From [Eubacterium] siraeum (GTDB taxonomy: Bacteria > Bacillota > Clostridia > Oscillospirales > Ruminococcaceae): a stretch of 64,000 bases of DNA. The notes beneath the pieces are model-generated. The model searched no databases. It worked only from the letters and a program-made list of their open reading frames with translations, and was not told the DNA's origin. The stretch is taken from contig CP102281.1 in the NCBI GenBank assembly GCA_025150425.1, positions 186,001 to 250,000 on the forward strand. Reading direction: 5' to 3'. Position numbers and translations under genes: made by a program. Each line of letters begins with the position of its first letter. The stretch's first letter is position 1. This document shows positions 31,330 through 40,536 of the stretch, one piece after another.

Positions 31330-33093
31330 ATGTCACTTGACGGCACTTTTCTTCACTGTGTGGTATCTGAAATGCTGTCGGCAGGGCTTGTCGGCGGAAG
31401 AATAGACAAGATCTATCAGCCCTCCCGTGAGGAGATAATTATTTCGATACGCAGTGCAGGAAAGCACAATAAGATACTGATAAGCTCAAATTCAATGTCG
31501 GCACGGGTGTGTATGACAGAGCGTGCGGCGGAAAATCCGTCCGCCCCTCCTATGTTCTGTATGCTTCTCAGAAAGCACCTCAGCGGAGGAAAGCTGCTCG
31601 ATATAACGCAGGACGGACTTGAGCGTATAATAAACTTCGATTTTGAGTGCATGAACGAAATAGGTGATATGGTAGTAAACCGCCTTACCGCCGAAATAAT
31701 GGGCAGGCACAGCAATATAATACTTATGGCAAAAAAGGACGGCGTGTACCGTGTTACCGACAGCATAAAGCGTATCACGGACGATGTTTCATCGGTAAGG
31801 CGTATACTTCCGAATATCGTATACGAAACACCGCCGAGAGATCTGACCCGTGTAAACTTCCTTATTTGTTCCGACAGCGAGTTTATAAACGCTGTAAAAC
31901 AGGGCGAGGGAAAACGGCTGTCAAAGCACCTGACCGCCTGTCTTGAGGGCATATCCCCCGTATTTGCGAGGGAGTGCGCTTATTATTCGTGCAGGGATAC
32001 CGATTTTGCGGTTGACGATATGACGGATGATAACTATGACCGCCTGCTGTTTTTTATAAAACGTGCAAGAGAATATGTGACAGATAAAAACGGTTTTACG
32101 ATTCTGCGTGACCTGAACGGCGCATACAAGGATTTCTGCTTTATGCCGATAGAGCAATACGGCACGCAGATGCTTGTATCCCACGCAGACGGTGCAAACG
32201 CACTGCTTGATATATTCTACGGCAGTAAAGCGGAAAACGAACGTATGAAACAGCGTTCAAGGGATTTGCTGAAAATGCTGATGAACACCTATGAGCGAAT
32301 AGCAAGAAAGCTGGAGCTTCAGAAGGGCGAGCTTGCACAGTGCGGAGAAAGGGAGGTATTCCGAGTCCGTGGCGATGTTGTAAGTGCGAACATATACCGT
32401 ATGGAAAAAGGTATGACCGAGCTTACCGCCGAGGATTACAGCACGGGCGAAACCGTGACCGTTCCGCTTGACGTAAGGCTCACTCCCTCGCAGAACGCCC
32501 AGAAATACTATGCGGAATACAAGAAGCTCGAAAAAGCCGAAAGAATGCTTACAAAGCTGATAGCAGACGGTGAAAACGAGCTTATATATATCGACAGCGT
32601 ATTCGATGCCGCATCCCGTGCAACCTCCAATGCGGAGATAAGCGAGATAAAGCAGGAATTAGCGGCAAACGGCTATATCCACACGAATACCGTCAATAAA
32701 AAGACGCAGGTAAAACCGAAACCTCCTATGCACTTTGTGACCGATGACGGTTACGATGTGTATATAGGCAGGAACAACATACAGAATGACAAGCTGACCG
32801 TAAAAACCGCCGAGCCGGACGATATGTGGCTTCATACGAAGAATATAGCAGGCTCGCACGTCATAATAAAGGCGAAGAACGGCGAAATATCGGACAATGC
32901 CATTCTGCAGGCGGCAAGCCTTGCGGCATACTGCTCAAAGGCGCAGAACAGCACAAAAGTGCCTGTTGACTACACACGGATAAGATTTGTTAAGAAGCCC
33001 AACGGCGCAAAGCCGGGTATGGTCATATTCACAAACAATTACACGGTGCTTGTAGACCCCGACGAACAGCTTTTCGCAAGGGTAGAGGCGTGA
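31330..33093 (+). CDS. rqcH: RqcH, ribosome quality-control NFACT protein
   Basis: The 587-residue homologue of Rqc2/NEMF binds obstructed 50S subunits and recruits tRNA-Ala to add C-terminal alanine tails. It has NFACT-N (DGTFLHCVVSEMLSAGLVGG followed by RIDKIYQPSREE), a central coiled coil (about 300-440), and the C-terminal NFACT-R domain (DDGYDVYIGRNNIQNDKL, DDMWLHTKNIAGSHVIIK). Older annotation calls this family fibronectin-binding protein. It is followed 36 bp later by valS. Confidence 0.93.
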   Translation: MSLDGTFLHCVVSEMLSAGLVGGRIDKIYQPSREEIIISIRSAGKHNKILISSNSMSARVCMTERAAENPSAPPMFCMLLRKHLSGGKLLDITQDGLERIINFDFECMNEIGDMVVNRLTAEIMGRHSNIILMAKKDGVYRVTDSIKRITDDVSSVRRILPNIVYETPPRDLTRVNFLICSDSEFINAVKQGEGKRLSKHLTACLEGISPVFARECAYYSCRDTDFAVDDMTDDNYDRLLFFIKRAREYVTDKNGFTILRDLNGAYKDFCFMPIEQYGTQMLVSHADGANALLDIFYGSKAENERMKQRSRDLLKMLMNTYERIARKLELQKGELAQCGEREVFRVRGDVVSANIYRMEKGMTELTAEDYSTGETVTVPLDVRLTPSQNAQKYYAEYKKLEKAERMLTKLIADGENELIYIDSVFDAASRATSNAEISEIKQELAANGYIHTNTVNKKTQVKPKPPMHFVTDDGYDVYIGRNNIQNDKLTVKTAEPDDMWLHTKNIAGSHVIIKAKNGEISDNAILQAASLAAYCSKAQNSTKVPVDYTRIRFVKKPNGAKPGMVIFTNNYTVLVDPDEQLFARVEA

Positions 33094-33129
33094 AAATAAT
33101 CGGGTAATCAAAGAAAGGATAAAAATAAA

Positions 33130-35778
33130 ATGAAGAAAGAACTCGCAAAGACCTATTCTCCTAAGGATTTTGAGGACAGGCTTTATCACGAATGGGAGGA
33201 AAAGAAGTACTTCCACGCAGAAATAGACCCCAAGAAGAAGCCCTATACGATAGTTATCCCCCCTCCGAACATAACCGGACAGCTTCATATGGGACACGCT
33301 CTTGACAACACATTGCAGGATATTCTTATCCGCTATAAGAGAATGCAGGGCTACAGCGCACTGTGGCTGCCCGGCACAGACCACGCTTCTATCGCTACAG
33401 AGGCAAAGATAGTAAACGCTATGAAGGAAGAGGGCCTTACCAAGGACGATGTAGGCAGAGATGGCTTCCTTGAGCGTGCGTGGGAATGGAAAAAGGTTTA
33501 CGGCGGACGTATCGTTCAGCAGTTAAAGAAGCTCGGCTCGTCTTGCGACTGGGACAGAGAACGTTTCACTCTTGACGAGGGCTGTTCAAAGGCTGTACAG
33601 AAGGTATTCATCGACCTTTACAACAAGGGCCTTATCTATCACGGCGAAAGAATCATCAACTGGTGTCCGAACTGTAAGACATCAATTTCCGATATTGAAT
33701 GCGAATATGAAGAGCAGGACAGCTTCTTCTGGCATATCAATTATCCCCTTTCAGACGGAAGCGGCAGTGTCGAGATAGCTACAACACGTCCCGAAACACT
33801 GCTCGGCGACAGCGCTTTAGCCGTTAACCCCGATGACGAAAGATACAAGAGCATAGTAGGTAAAACAGTAAAGCTCCCTCTTACCGACAGAGAGATTCCC
33901 GTTATCGCCGACGAATATGTTGATATTGAATTCGGCACAGGCGTAGTTAAGATTACACCCGCACACGACCCTAACGACTTTGAGGTAGGCAAGCGCCACA
34001 ACTTACCGATTATTCATATGATGAACGACGATGCTACTATTATGGACGGTATCGGCGGCAAGTACGCAGGTATGGACAGATACGAAGCAAGAAAGGCTAT
34101 GGTAGCCGACCTTGAAGCACAGGGCTTGCTCGTAAAGGTCGAGCCTCACAAGCACAAAGTCGGTTGCTGTCAGCGTTGCGGCACTACCGTTGAACCGAGA
34201 GCAAGCTATCAGTGGTTCGTATCTATGAAACAGCTTGCACAGCCCGCTATAGATGTAGTAAAGAGCGGTGAGCTGAGATATATCCCTCAGAGATTTGAAA
34301 ACGGCTATCTTTACTGGATGGAAAATATCCGTGACTGGTGCATTTCACGTCAGCTGTGGTGGGGTCACAGAATACCTGCTTACTACTGCCAGAATAAAGA
34401 GTGCGGACATACAGAGATCACTCTTGACGGCATAGACACCTGCCCCAAGTGCGGCGCACCTATGAAGCAGGACGAGGATACTCTTGACACTTGGTTCTCA
34501 TCTGCGTTATGGCCGTTCTCAACGCTCGGCTGGCCTGAAAAGACAGCAGATCTTGAGTATTTCTATCCTACAAATACGCTTGTTACAGGCTATGATATAA
34601 TTCCGTTCTGGGTTGCAAGAATGATATTCAGCGGACTTGAGCATACAGGTCAGAAGCCGTTCAAGGATGTACTTATACACGGTCTTGTCCGTGATGAGCT
34701 GGGCAGAAAGATGAGTAAGTCGCTTGGCAACGGCGTAGATCCGCTTGAGGTCATCGACAAGTACGGTGCAGACGCACTGCGTCTTACTCTTGTTACAGGT
34801 AACGCTCCCGGTAACGATATGCGCTGGACAGAAACAAAGGTCACAAATTCCCGTAACTTTGCAAACAAGCTGTGGAATGCATCAAGATATATCCTGATGA
34901 ATCTTCCCGAGGATATGCAAGGCGCAGTTCTCCCCGAAAATCTTCCCATCGAGGATAAGTGGATATTATCGCTGTACAACGACCTTATTAAGAACGTTAC
35001 GTCAAATCTCGACAGCTACGAGCTTGGTGTTGCGGTACAGAATCTGTTCGACTTTATCTGGGACGTTTACTGTGACTGGTATATCGAGCTTACGAAGCCC
35101 CGTATCGCAGAGGGCGGAGAAACAGCCCGTGCCGCTCAGAACGTACTCGTTTACGTTATGCAGGGCATCTTAAAGCTGTTACACCCCTTTATGCCGTTCA
35201 TCACAGAGGAAATATGGCAGTCGATGCCCATTGTTGCCGATAAGGACAACAACCCCGAAAGCATAATGATTTCGGCTTGGCCGGTATATGATGAAAAGCT
35301 TCACTTTGCGGCTGAACAGACAGACTTCACAAAGGTTGTTGACGCTATCCGTGCTATCCGTGTACAGCGCAACGAGCTTAACGTACCGCCGTCAAAGAAG
35401 GTAACAATGTACATCGAAACAGCCGAAACGGCACTGTTCGAAGGCGCAAAGGCATTCTTCGAACGTCTGGCAGGCGCAGGCGAGCTGACAGTATCAGAAA
35501 AGGCAGAAACAAGCGACGATATGGTAACAATCGTTACCGCAAACGCAAGAGTATTTATGCCTATGGGCGAGCTTGTTGACAAGGAAAAGGAGCTTGCAAG
35601 ACTTGAAAAGGAGCGCAAGGCGGCTCAGAAGGACATCGACTTCCTTTCGGGTAAGCTGAGCAATCAAGGCTTCCTGTCAAAAGCACCCGAACAGCAGATT
35701 GAAAACGAGCGTGTAAAGCTTGCTAAGGCACAGGAAAAGATGGAAAAGATAATGCTTTCTATCGAGAAGATGAAGTAA
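33130..35778 (+). CDS. valS: Valyl-tRNA synthetase
   Basis: The 882-residue class I synthetase has the HIGH motif as HMGH (TGQLHMGHALDN), the editing (CP1) domain with TTRPETLLGDSA, the KMSKS motif (GRKMSKSLGNG), and the C-terminal coiled coil arm (about 815-880, LARLEKERKAAQKDIDFL). The length is typical. No T-box is visible in the short 36-bp gap upstream, so it is probably co-transcribed with rqcH. A terminator follows. Confidence 0.97.
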   Translation: MKKELAKTYSPKDFEDRLYHEWEEKKYFHAEIDPKKKPYTIVIPPPNITGQLHMGHALDNTLQDILIRYKRMQGYSALWLPGTDHASIATEAKIVNAMKEEGLTKDDVGRDGFLERAWEWKKVYGGRIVQQLKKLGSSCDWDRERFTLDEGCSKAVQKVFIDLYNKGLIYHGERIINWCPNCKTSISDIECEYEEQDSFFWHINYPLSDGSGSVEIATTRPETLLGDSALAVNPDDERYKSIVGKTVKLPLTDREIPVIADEYVDIEFGTGVVKITPAHDPNDFEVGKRHNLPIIHMMNDDATIMDGIGGKYAGMDRYEARKAMVADLEAQGLLVKVEPHKHKVGCCQRCGTTVEPRASYQWFVSMKQLAQPAIDVVKSGELRYIPQRFENGYLYWMENIRDWCISRQLWWGHRIPAYYCQNKECGHTEITLDGIDTCPKCGAPMKQDEDTLDTWFSSALWPFSTLGWPEKTADLEYFYPTNTLVTGYDIIPFWVARMIFSGLEHTGQKPFKDVLIHGLVRDELGRKMSKSLGNGVDPLEVIDKYGADALRLTLVTGNAPGNDMRWTETKVTNSRNFANKLWNASRYILMNLPEDMQGAVLPENLPIEDKWILSLYNDLIKNVTSNLDSYELGVAVQNLFDFIWDVYCDWYIELTKPRIAEGGETARAAQNVLVYVMQGILKLLHPFMPFITEEIWQSMPIVADKDNNPESIMISAWPVYDEKLHFAAEQTDFTKVVDAIRAIRVQRNELNVPPSKKVTMYIETAETALFEGAKAFFERLAGAGELTVSEKAETSDDMVTIVTANARVFMPMGELVDKEKELARLEKERKAAQKDIDFLSGKLSNQGFLSKAPEQQIENERVKLAKAQEKMEKIMLSIEKMK

Positions 35779-35803
35779 TAAGCCGATTATGGCTTTCACA
35801 TTT

Positions 35804-35832
35804 CCCCCGGTTTTTATGACCGGGGGATTTTT
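35804..35832 (+). terminator. Terminator of valS
   Basis: The stem CCCCCGG/CCGGGGG is followed by ATTTTTG. Confidence 0.85.
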
Positions 35833-35911
35833 GTGTATTCGGTAACAATGCACAAAGGTTCAAGGTATTTGTGTGAAAAATATACAAATTTGTATTTTAA
35901 GGATTGAAAAT

Positions 35912-36096
35912 ATGAGCTTAGGCATGTTATTATCAGATTAAGGAAACTCTGTCGACAAGGAGATAAAGAAAAATCTGCCGGATTATCAGGTGTGTCAAGA
36001 GTAGGCTGGAGTGACTGGGGTGCTTGTAGAACGCTTTTGAAATTTAAACAAAAAAATGTGCTCAACAATCACGGAATAACACTAAAAGGCAGATAA
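35912..36096 (+). pseudogene. Short unrecognised reading-frame remnant
   Basis: The frame is open from 35912 to the TAA at 36094-36096 without a clear start or ribosome site. The translation includes RKLCRQGDKEKSAGLSGVSR and VLNNHGITLKGR. The composition looks protein-like, but I cannot place it; it may be the tail of a lost gene. Confidence 0.25.
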
Positions 36097-36190
36097 TTTC
36101 GGCAAGTATTGAAATGCGTGATCTTATGTGTCAGAGTGACGAAGTGCCGGTGTATTGCACTCAATTTGCAGGAAAAAGGAGGAACCTATT

Positions 36191-37126
36191 ATGAAAAAAA
36201 TCACAGCACTACTGTCTTTCCTGTTTATTCTGTCTTTATCCGTTCTTCTCTCGTCATGTTCTCAGAGCAACGAGTACAGTTCCGACAGTACAGAAAGTCA
36301 ATATGAATTTGAGGACAAATATGATGTTGTTCTGTACGGCAAGTATCTGCCAACCGACATTGCGGATATAAATAAACCTGAACAGTTGGTAGACGACAGC
36401 CTTAATTCCGGGTTCGATCCCGAGTCTGTTCAGAAAATTGATTTCCTTGGGAAAATCTATAATGTAAAGTATGATGATGATAAACACGCAAACGGGGTAT
36501 ATGACTATTATCTTTACGGCTATTCGGTGACTGATGTCAATTCCGATGTATGGAAGTTTGCGCTTTCATCAGACGGCGGGAAATTTGCTTATGCAGTTAT
36601 GCTTGGTGAAGATATTGAAACATTATCCGATGCAGGTACTGAAAAGCGCACGGAAAAAGTGAAAAAAACAGCTGAAAGCCTTATAGATATCAGTCAGTAT
36701 CGTTTTGACGGAGAAGAAAAGATTGTACTGGGAACTCATAACTACGAAAGCGATAAATCTATTGACGAGATAAGATACGAATACAGGTATATCAGATACA
36801 GCGGAGAGGTAAAAACCGATGAAATGCTATATATTTTGACAGATATAGAAGGTAACCTACAAGGCGTTACACAAGTATATATCGGTGAGTTCAACAATGA
36901 CAGCGTAAACGCCTTTGACGTTGACCGTTCCTTAGAAGCGGCAAAAGAAAAAATCAAACAGGTAGATAATAACGATATATATACCGTTACGCAGATCGAC
37001 GAACCGGTTCTTTGCAGATATCGTGGCAAAAATGCACTGAAAGTCAATTTTAAATATGATAATACGACCGATAGCGATTATATTTCGCATGAAGAGGGTA
37101 TGGTAATTATAGTGCCCAAAGAATAG
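36191..37126 (+). CDS. Lipoprotein of unknown function
   Basis: The product has 311 residues. A signal peptide ends in a lipobox (LLSSC, Cys at about 23), followed by a Ser/Glu-rich linker and a soluble domain. The start at 36191 follows AAAGGAGG; the longer frame from 36155 lacks a site. Motifs such as VVLYGKYLPTDI and GMVIIVPKE are not recognised as a known family. It is a single-gene transcript with its own terminator. Confidence 0.75.
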   Translation: MKKITALLSFLFILSLSVLLSSCSQSNEYSSDSTESQYEFEDKYDVVLYGKYLPTDIADINKPEQLVDDSLNSGFDPESVQKIDFLGKIYNVKYDDDKHANGVYDYYLYGYSVTDVNSDVWKFALSSDGGKFAYAVMLGEDIETLSDAGTEKRTEKVKKTAESLIDISQYRFDGEEKIVLGTHNYESDKSIDEIRYEYRYIRYSGEVKTDEMLYILTDIEGNLQGVTQVYIGEFNNDSVNAFDVDRSLEAAKEKIKQVDNNDIYTVTQIDEPVLCRYRGKNALKVNFKYDNTTDSDYISHEEGMVIIVPKE

Positions 37127-37134
37127 CAGAAACA

Positions 37135-37162
37135 CCGCCGTGATGTAAATTCATCACGGCGG
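37135..37162 (+). terminator. Terminator of the 311-aa lipoprotein gene
   Basis: The perfect 11-bp stem is CCGCCGTGATG/CATCACGGCGG. The T-run is weak (CGAGCTTTATT). Confidence 0.7.
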
Positions 37163-37230
37163 CGAGCTTTATTATATTGTATTCGATTTTGCTACAGCTT
37201 ATTTATAATGTCTAAAAAGCATTATTGTTC

Positions 37231-37287
37231 AATTCCGACCGTTTCACTATCCTACGAAAATCCGCAACATTATCAAAGGTCGGAATT
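37231..37287. repeat. AATTCCGACC fold-back repeat
   Basis: Perfect 10-bp arms AATTCCGACC/GGTCGGAATT enclose 37 bp. The inner segment ATCCGCAACATTATCAAAGG recurs at 37421-37440. Its arms resemble those of the repeat after aspS (AATTCCGCC). Confidence 0.7.
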
Positions 37288-37341
37288 TGTAGTGGCTCAC
37301 AGCCGCAAGGGCGGAATTTGTAGTGGCTCACAGCCGCAAGG
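37281..37341. repeat. 31-bp tandem repeat, two units
   Basis: CGGAATTTGTAGTGGCTCAC followed by AGCCGCAAGG occurs twice (37281-37310 and 37312-37341). Confidence 0.75.
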
Positions 37342-37395
37342 TCGGAACAGTCAGCGGCGACCCGCCAAAAACCTGCATAGCACCATCGCTAAACC

Positions 37396-37446
37396 CCGAC
37401 CGTTCTGCTATCCTTCAAAAATCCGCAACATTATCAAAGGTCGGAA
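37396..37446. repeat. Second CCGACC/GGTCGG fold-back
   Basis: This is a shorter version of the repeat at 37231-37287, with the same inner segment. The 340-bp gap before aroF holds only these repeats. Confidence 0.65.
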
Positions 37447-37467
37447 TTTGCCGCGCCCCACGGGCGC

Positions 37468-38496
37468 TTACAGTTGGTCGGCTAAGCTGTAGATGAGCTT
37501 TTCTGTCTTTTCCCAGCCAAGACACGGGTCGGTTATTGACTTGCCGTAAACCGCATCGTCTGTGCTCTGGCTTCCGTCCTCAATGTAGCTTTCTATCATA
37601 AGTCCCTTGACAAATCCCTCAAGATCCTTGCTGTGACGGCGGCTGTGCAGAATCTCATTTGCGATTCTTACCTGCTCAAGATACTTCTTACCCGAATTTG
37701 AGTGATTGGTGTCAACTATGACCGCCATATTCTGAAGATTTTTCTTGCAGTACAGTTCGTACAGCAGTGACAGATCCTCATAGTGATAGTTCGGGATAGT
37801 CTGACCGTGCTTGTTTACAGCACCTCTCAGTATAGCGTGCGCAAGCGGATTTCCGCTTGTGACTGTTTCCCAGCCCCTGTAGATGAACGTATGGCTTGCC
37901 TGTGCCGCACGGATAGAGTTGAGCATAACAGACATATCGCCTGCCGTGGGGTTCTTCATACCGACAGGAATATCCATTCCGCTTGATGTAAGCCTGTGCT
38001 GCTGATCCTCGACCGAGCGAGCGCCGATAGCAACATAAGACAAAAGATCGGACAGATAACGGTAGTTTTCAGGGTAGAGCATTTCATCCGCACAGGTAAA
38101 TCCCGTCTGCTCGATAGCCTTTGTATGAAGGCTTCTTACCTTGATAAGTCCCTCAAGCATATCCTCTTTCTTTGTCGGGTCGGGCTGATGTATCATGCCC
38201 TTGTAGCCTTCTCCTGTTGTACGGGGCTTGTTCGTGTATATTCTGGGAATTATCAGTATCTTGTCCTTTACCTGCTCCTGAACGGGTACCAGCCTTGAAA
38301 TATAGTCAAGGACAGGCTCTTCCTTATCGGCAGAGCAAGGGCCTATTATCAGCAGGAACTTATTGCTCTTTCCCGTGAATACATCGGCTATTTCCTTGTC
38401 ACGCTGTTTCTTTGTTTCCACTATCTTGTCCGACAGAGGATACAGCTCCTTTATCTCCTTGGGAGTTGGGAGCTTTCTTATCATGTTCATGCTCAT
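37468..38496 (-). CDS. aroF: 3-deoxy-7-phosphoheptulonate (DAHP) synthase, AroFGH type
   Basis: The 342-residue class I-alpha enzyme catalyses the first step of aromatic amino-acid synthesis from phosphoenolpyruvate and erythrose 4-phosphate. Visible hallmarks are LLIIGPCSADKEEPVLDY, PRIYTNKPRTTGEGYKGM, IGARSVEDQQHR, MKNPTAGD, and the metal-binding VDTNHSNSGK. The start at 38496 follows AAAGGA. Upstream is a T-box leader with a probable Phe specifier, so it is expected to be transcribed when tRNA-Phe is uncharged. Confidence 0.93.
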   Translation of the reverse strand: MSMNMIRKLPTPKEIKELYPLSDKIVETKKQRDKEIADVFTGKSNKFLLIIGPCSADKEEPVLDYISRLVPVQEQVKDKILIIPRIYTNKPRTTGEGYKGMIHQPDPTKKEDMLEGLIKVRSLHTKAIEQTGFTCADEMLYPENYRYLSDLLSYVAIGARSVEDQQHRLTSSGMDIPVGMKNPTAGDMSVMLNSIRAAQASHTFIYRGWETVTSGNPLAHAILRGAVNKHGQTIPNYHYEDLSLLYELYCKKNLQNMAVIVDTNHSNSGKKYLEQVRIANEILHSRRHSKDLEGFVKGLMIESYIEDGSQSTDDAVYGKSITDPCLGWEKTEKLIYSLADQL

Positions 38497-38562
38497 GGTT
38501 TTTTTCCTTTCGTTTCTGACGCTTTATACATCACACCCGGAATTTTATGAGTTCCGTATAAT

Positions 38563-38815
38563 CAAAAACCGCCCTCAGATTATTCCTAATCTGAGGGCGG
38601 ATATATATCCACGGTACCACCTCAATTCACCGTACAGGTGCATAGCACTGGTATACGGTCTTTAAAGCTGTAACGGGCTTACCCGAATGGCTTACAGGCT
38701 CTGCGCTTTCGGCTCATCTCTCCGGAATGAATTCAGGCTTTATATTCTGTCGGCTCGCACCTAATCCGACTCTCTGTGAGAAATCTGCCGCCTTACTTTT
38801 TTCCATCTGCGATTT
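38563..38815 (-). promoter_or_regulatory. T-box leader of the DAHP synthase gene, probable Phe specifier
   Basis: On the minus strand the T-box sequence AGGTGGTACCGTGG (38609-38622) precedes a terminator, CCGCCCTCAGAT/ATCTGAGGGCGG, with a TTTTTG tract (38563-38600). Stem I shows AGAGAGTCGG and GGTGCGAGCCGAC, and a candidate specifier in GAATTCATT reads TTC (Phe) followed by A. The specifier assignment is by eye. Confidence 0.9.
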
Positions 38816-38860
38816 GTGGTGTATATTCGGTTTAATACCCGTTTTTTCGGGTACAATGTA

Positions 38861-38889
38861 AGTATACCACGGCACTCGGTATTTGTCAA
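38861..38889 (-). promoter_or_regulatory. Promoter of the T-box transcript
   Basis: On the minus strand TTGACA (38884-38889) and TATACT (38861-38866) are 17 bp apart. Confidence 0.8.
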
Positions 38890-39015
38890 TAGATTTTTAC
38901 TCAATTTAAAGCGGAAAAGCGTTAAAGCGGAAGATTTTTCTGAAAAATGCGTATAAAACGGAAAATAACGTTAAAACTACAAATGCAGTAAAGCATAACT
39001 TGAAAGGAAAAAGCT

Positions 39016-39696
39016 ATGGATAAGATAACTACCGGAAAGATAAAAAAGTTTTTCAAGGGCAAAGGTTTTGCGGGAGCGTTATGTCTGAGCGTTGTTGCTA
39101 TAGGAATATCAACATATCTGACCTACGACAGCACGCTGAAGACAATAGCCGACGAAGAACCTCAAAAGCCCGATTCGACCGTATCGGCAGAGCAGGTGGA
39201 CAACACGCAGAGCGGTATACCTAAGGACGAAACCTCAAAGAGCGAAGCCGACAGCTCAGCCGCACCGGCAAATAACTTTGTCAGAAGCACAGCAAAGCGT
39301 GTAATGCCGATTGAGAATGAAGTTATATGGGAATACAGCAACGGCGAGCTTGTAAAGAGCGAAACGCTCGGCGTATGGAAGACCCACGACGGAATGGACA
39401 TCGCCGCATCGGTCGGAACGGATGTAAAAGCCGCCTGCACAGGCAAGGTCAAGGAGATAAAGGACGATCCCCTGTGGGGCATATGCGTTGTGATAGATCA
39501 CGGCGACGGCTACGAAACGCATTACTACGGGCTTGACAAGTCGCTTGAGGTCAAAGAGGGAAGCAATGTCGAATCAGGTCAGAAGATAGGCGTTACAGGG
39601 ACTATCGAATGCGAGTCGAAGCTGGCACCTCATCTTCACTTTGCAGTAAAGCAAAACGGAAAGTGGATATCTCCTAAAGAGTATATCAACGGTTAA
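39016..39696 (+). CDS. M23 family metallopeptidase, SpoIIQ-like
   Basis: The 226-residue product has an N-terminal membrane anchor (about 18-36), a disordered Ser/Asp/Ala-rich linker (about 45-90), and a LytM/M23 domain with zinc ligands in KTHDGMDIAA and LAPHLHFAV. The architecture and length match clostridial SpoIIQ, the forespore protein that pairs with SpoIIIAH during engulfment, and the intact metal site fits clostridial rather than Bacillus SpoIIQ. A general cell-wall endopeptidase is the alternative. Terminator at 39702-39730. Confidence 0.8.
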   Translation: MDKITTGKIKKFFKGKGFAGALCLSVVAIGISTYLTYDSTLKTIADEEPQKPDSTVSAEQVDNTQSGIPKDETSKSEADSSAAPANNFVRSTAKRVMPIENEVIWEYSNGELVKSETLGVWKTHDGMDIAASVGTDVKAACTGKVKEIKDDPLWGICVVIDHGDGYETHYYGLDKSLEVKEGSNVESGQKIGVTGTIECESKLAPHLHFAVKQNGKWISPKEYING

Positions 39697-39701
39697 GATT
39701 A

Positions 39702-39730
39702 ATCGGGTACGGCTCAGTACCCGATTTTTT
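39702..39730 (+). terminator. Terminator of the M23 gene
   Basis: The stem ATCGGGTAC/GTACCCGAT is followed by TTTTTTCTG. Confidence 0.85.
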
Positions 39731-39796
39731 CTGTTGCAGTGCAAAGCATCGTCAACAGATAAATCGCCGCACCAACCCTTGCCCTACACCATCACA

Positions 39797-39863
39797 CTTG
39801 CCTCCCTTGTCAAAGGTGAGGTGCTGTCGCCCGAAAAAATTCGGGCGACTACCGGAGGGATTG
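39797..39863. repeat. CTTGCCTCCC/GGGATTG repeat, copy 1 of cluster
   Basis: A short form with arms GTCGCCCGAA/TTCGGGCGAC between the constant ends CTTGCCTCCCTTGTCAAAGG and ACCGGAGGGATTG. Confidence 0.8.
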
Positions 39864-39891
39864 CTAGCCCCCCTTCGCTTCGCACCACATT

Positions 39892-39958
39892 CTTACCGCC
39901 CCTTGTCAAAGGTGAGGTGCTGTCGCCGAAAAAATTCGGGCGACTACCGGAGGGATTG
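39892..39958. repeat. CTTGCCTCCC/GGGATTG repeat, copy 2 of cluster
   Basis: The start is altered (TTACCGCCCCTTGTCAAAGG), and the stem GTCGCCGAA/TTCGGGCGAC has one missing base. It ends GGAGGGATTG. Confidence 0.75.
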
Positions 39959-40026
39959 CCACACTAACCTTTGCCCCACACCCAACCCTTAAAAACCCGC
40001 ACTATCCCTCGCTTTGCACCATCACC

Positions 40027-40160
40027 CTTGCCTCCCCTCGAAAAAGGGGAGGTGGCTTGACGGCATCGCAAAACCGTTATTCTACATAATCTTCATTTTG
40101 TAATTTACCGGACTGTTTCCAAAATTGCTATACTTTTTGCCGTCAAGACGGTAGGGATTG
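40027..40160. repeat. CTTGCCTCCC/GGGATTG repeat, copy 3 of cluster
   Basis: A long form with CTTGCCTCCCCTCGAAAAAG and GGGAGGTGG, then arms TTGACGGCA/TGCCGTCAA around about 75 bp of AT-rich loop. It ends ACGGTAGGGATTG. Confidence 0.8.
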
Positions 40161-40187
40161 TTTTCCATTAGCACCATCATTACGCTG

Positions 40188-40257
40188 TTACCCTCTAACA
40201 TTTAAAAGGGTGAGGTTCTGTTGCTCGGTCAAGCCGAGCCAACTGTGGTGGGGATTG
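40188..40257. repeat. CTTGCCTCCC/GGGATTG repeat, copy 4 of cluster
   Basis: A divergent form: TTACCCTCTAACATTTAAAA, then GGGTGAGGTTCTG, arms GTTGCTCGG/CCGAGCCAAC, and end GTGGGGATTG. Confidence 0.65.
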
Positions 40258-40314
40258 CCCCATCCCCACCATCAATTAGATTTTCCGCACCATCCCTCGA
40301 AAACCACCAACACC

Positions 40315-40442
40315 CTTGCCTCCCTTGTCAAAGGGAGGTGGATTGACGGCAAGGCACAAGCCTTTATATTGTTGCTTTCTGCTTGTGCCACGTCCGCCTT
40401 TTTTATTCACCAAACCTTTCTGCCGTCAAGACGGAGGGATTG
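40315..40442. repeat. CTTGCCTCCC/GGGATTG repeat, copy 5 of cluster
   Basis: A long form with CTTGCCTCCCTTGTCAAAGG, arms TTGACGGCA/TGCCGTCAA, and end GACGGAGGGATTG. The loop differs from copy 3. Confidence 0.8.
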
Positions 40443-40470
40443 CTAGCCCCCTTTGCTTCGCACCACATTC

Positions 40471-40536
40471 TTACCGCCCCTTGTCAAAGGTGAGGTGCTG
40501 TCGCCCCAAAAAATCTGGCGACTACCGGAGGGATTG
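40471..40536. repeat. CTTGCCTCCC/GGGATTG repeat, copy 6 of cluster
   Basis: A short form like copies 1 and 2, with an eroded stem (GTCGCC/GGCGAC). The 1-kb gap before the flagellin terminator holds only these repeats; short open frames across them are by-products. Confidence 0.7.

Noticed and set aside
37231-37446. Possible CRISPR array
   Set aside because: Only two 31-bp tandem units with no spacer of regular size and no cas genes; the rest are fold-back repeats.
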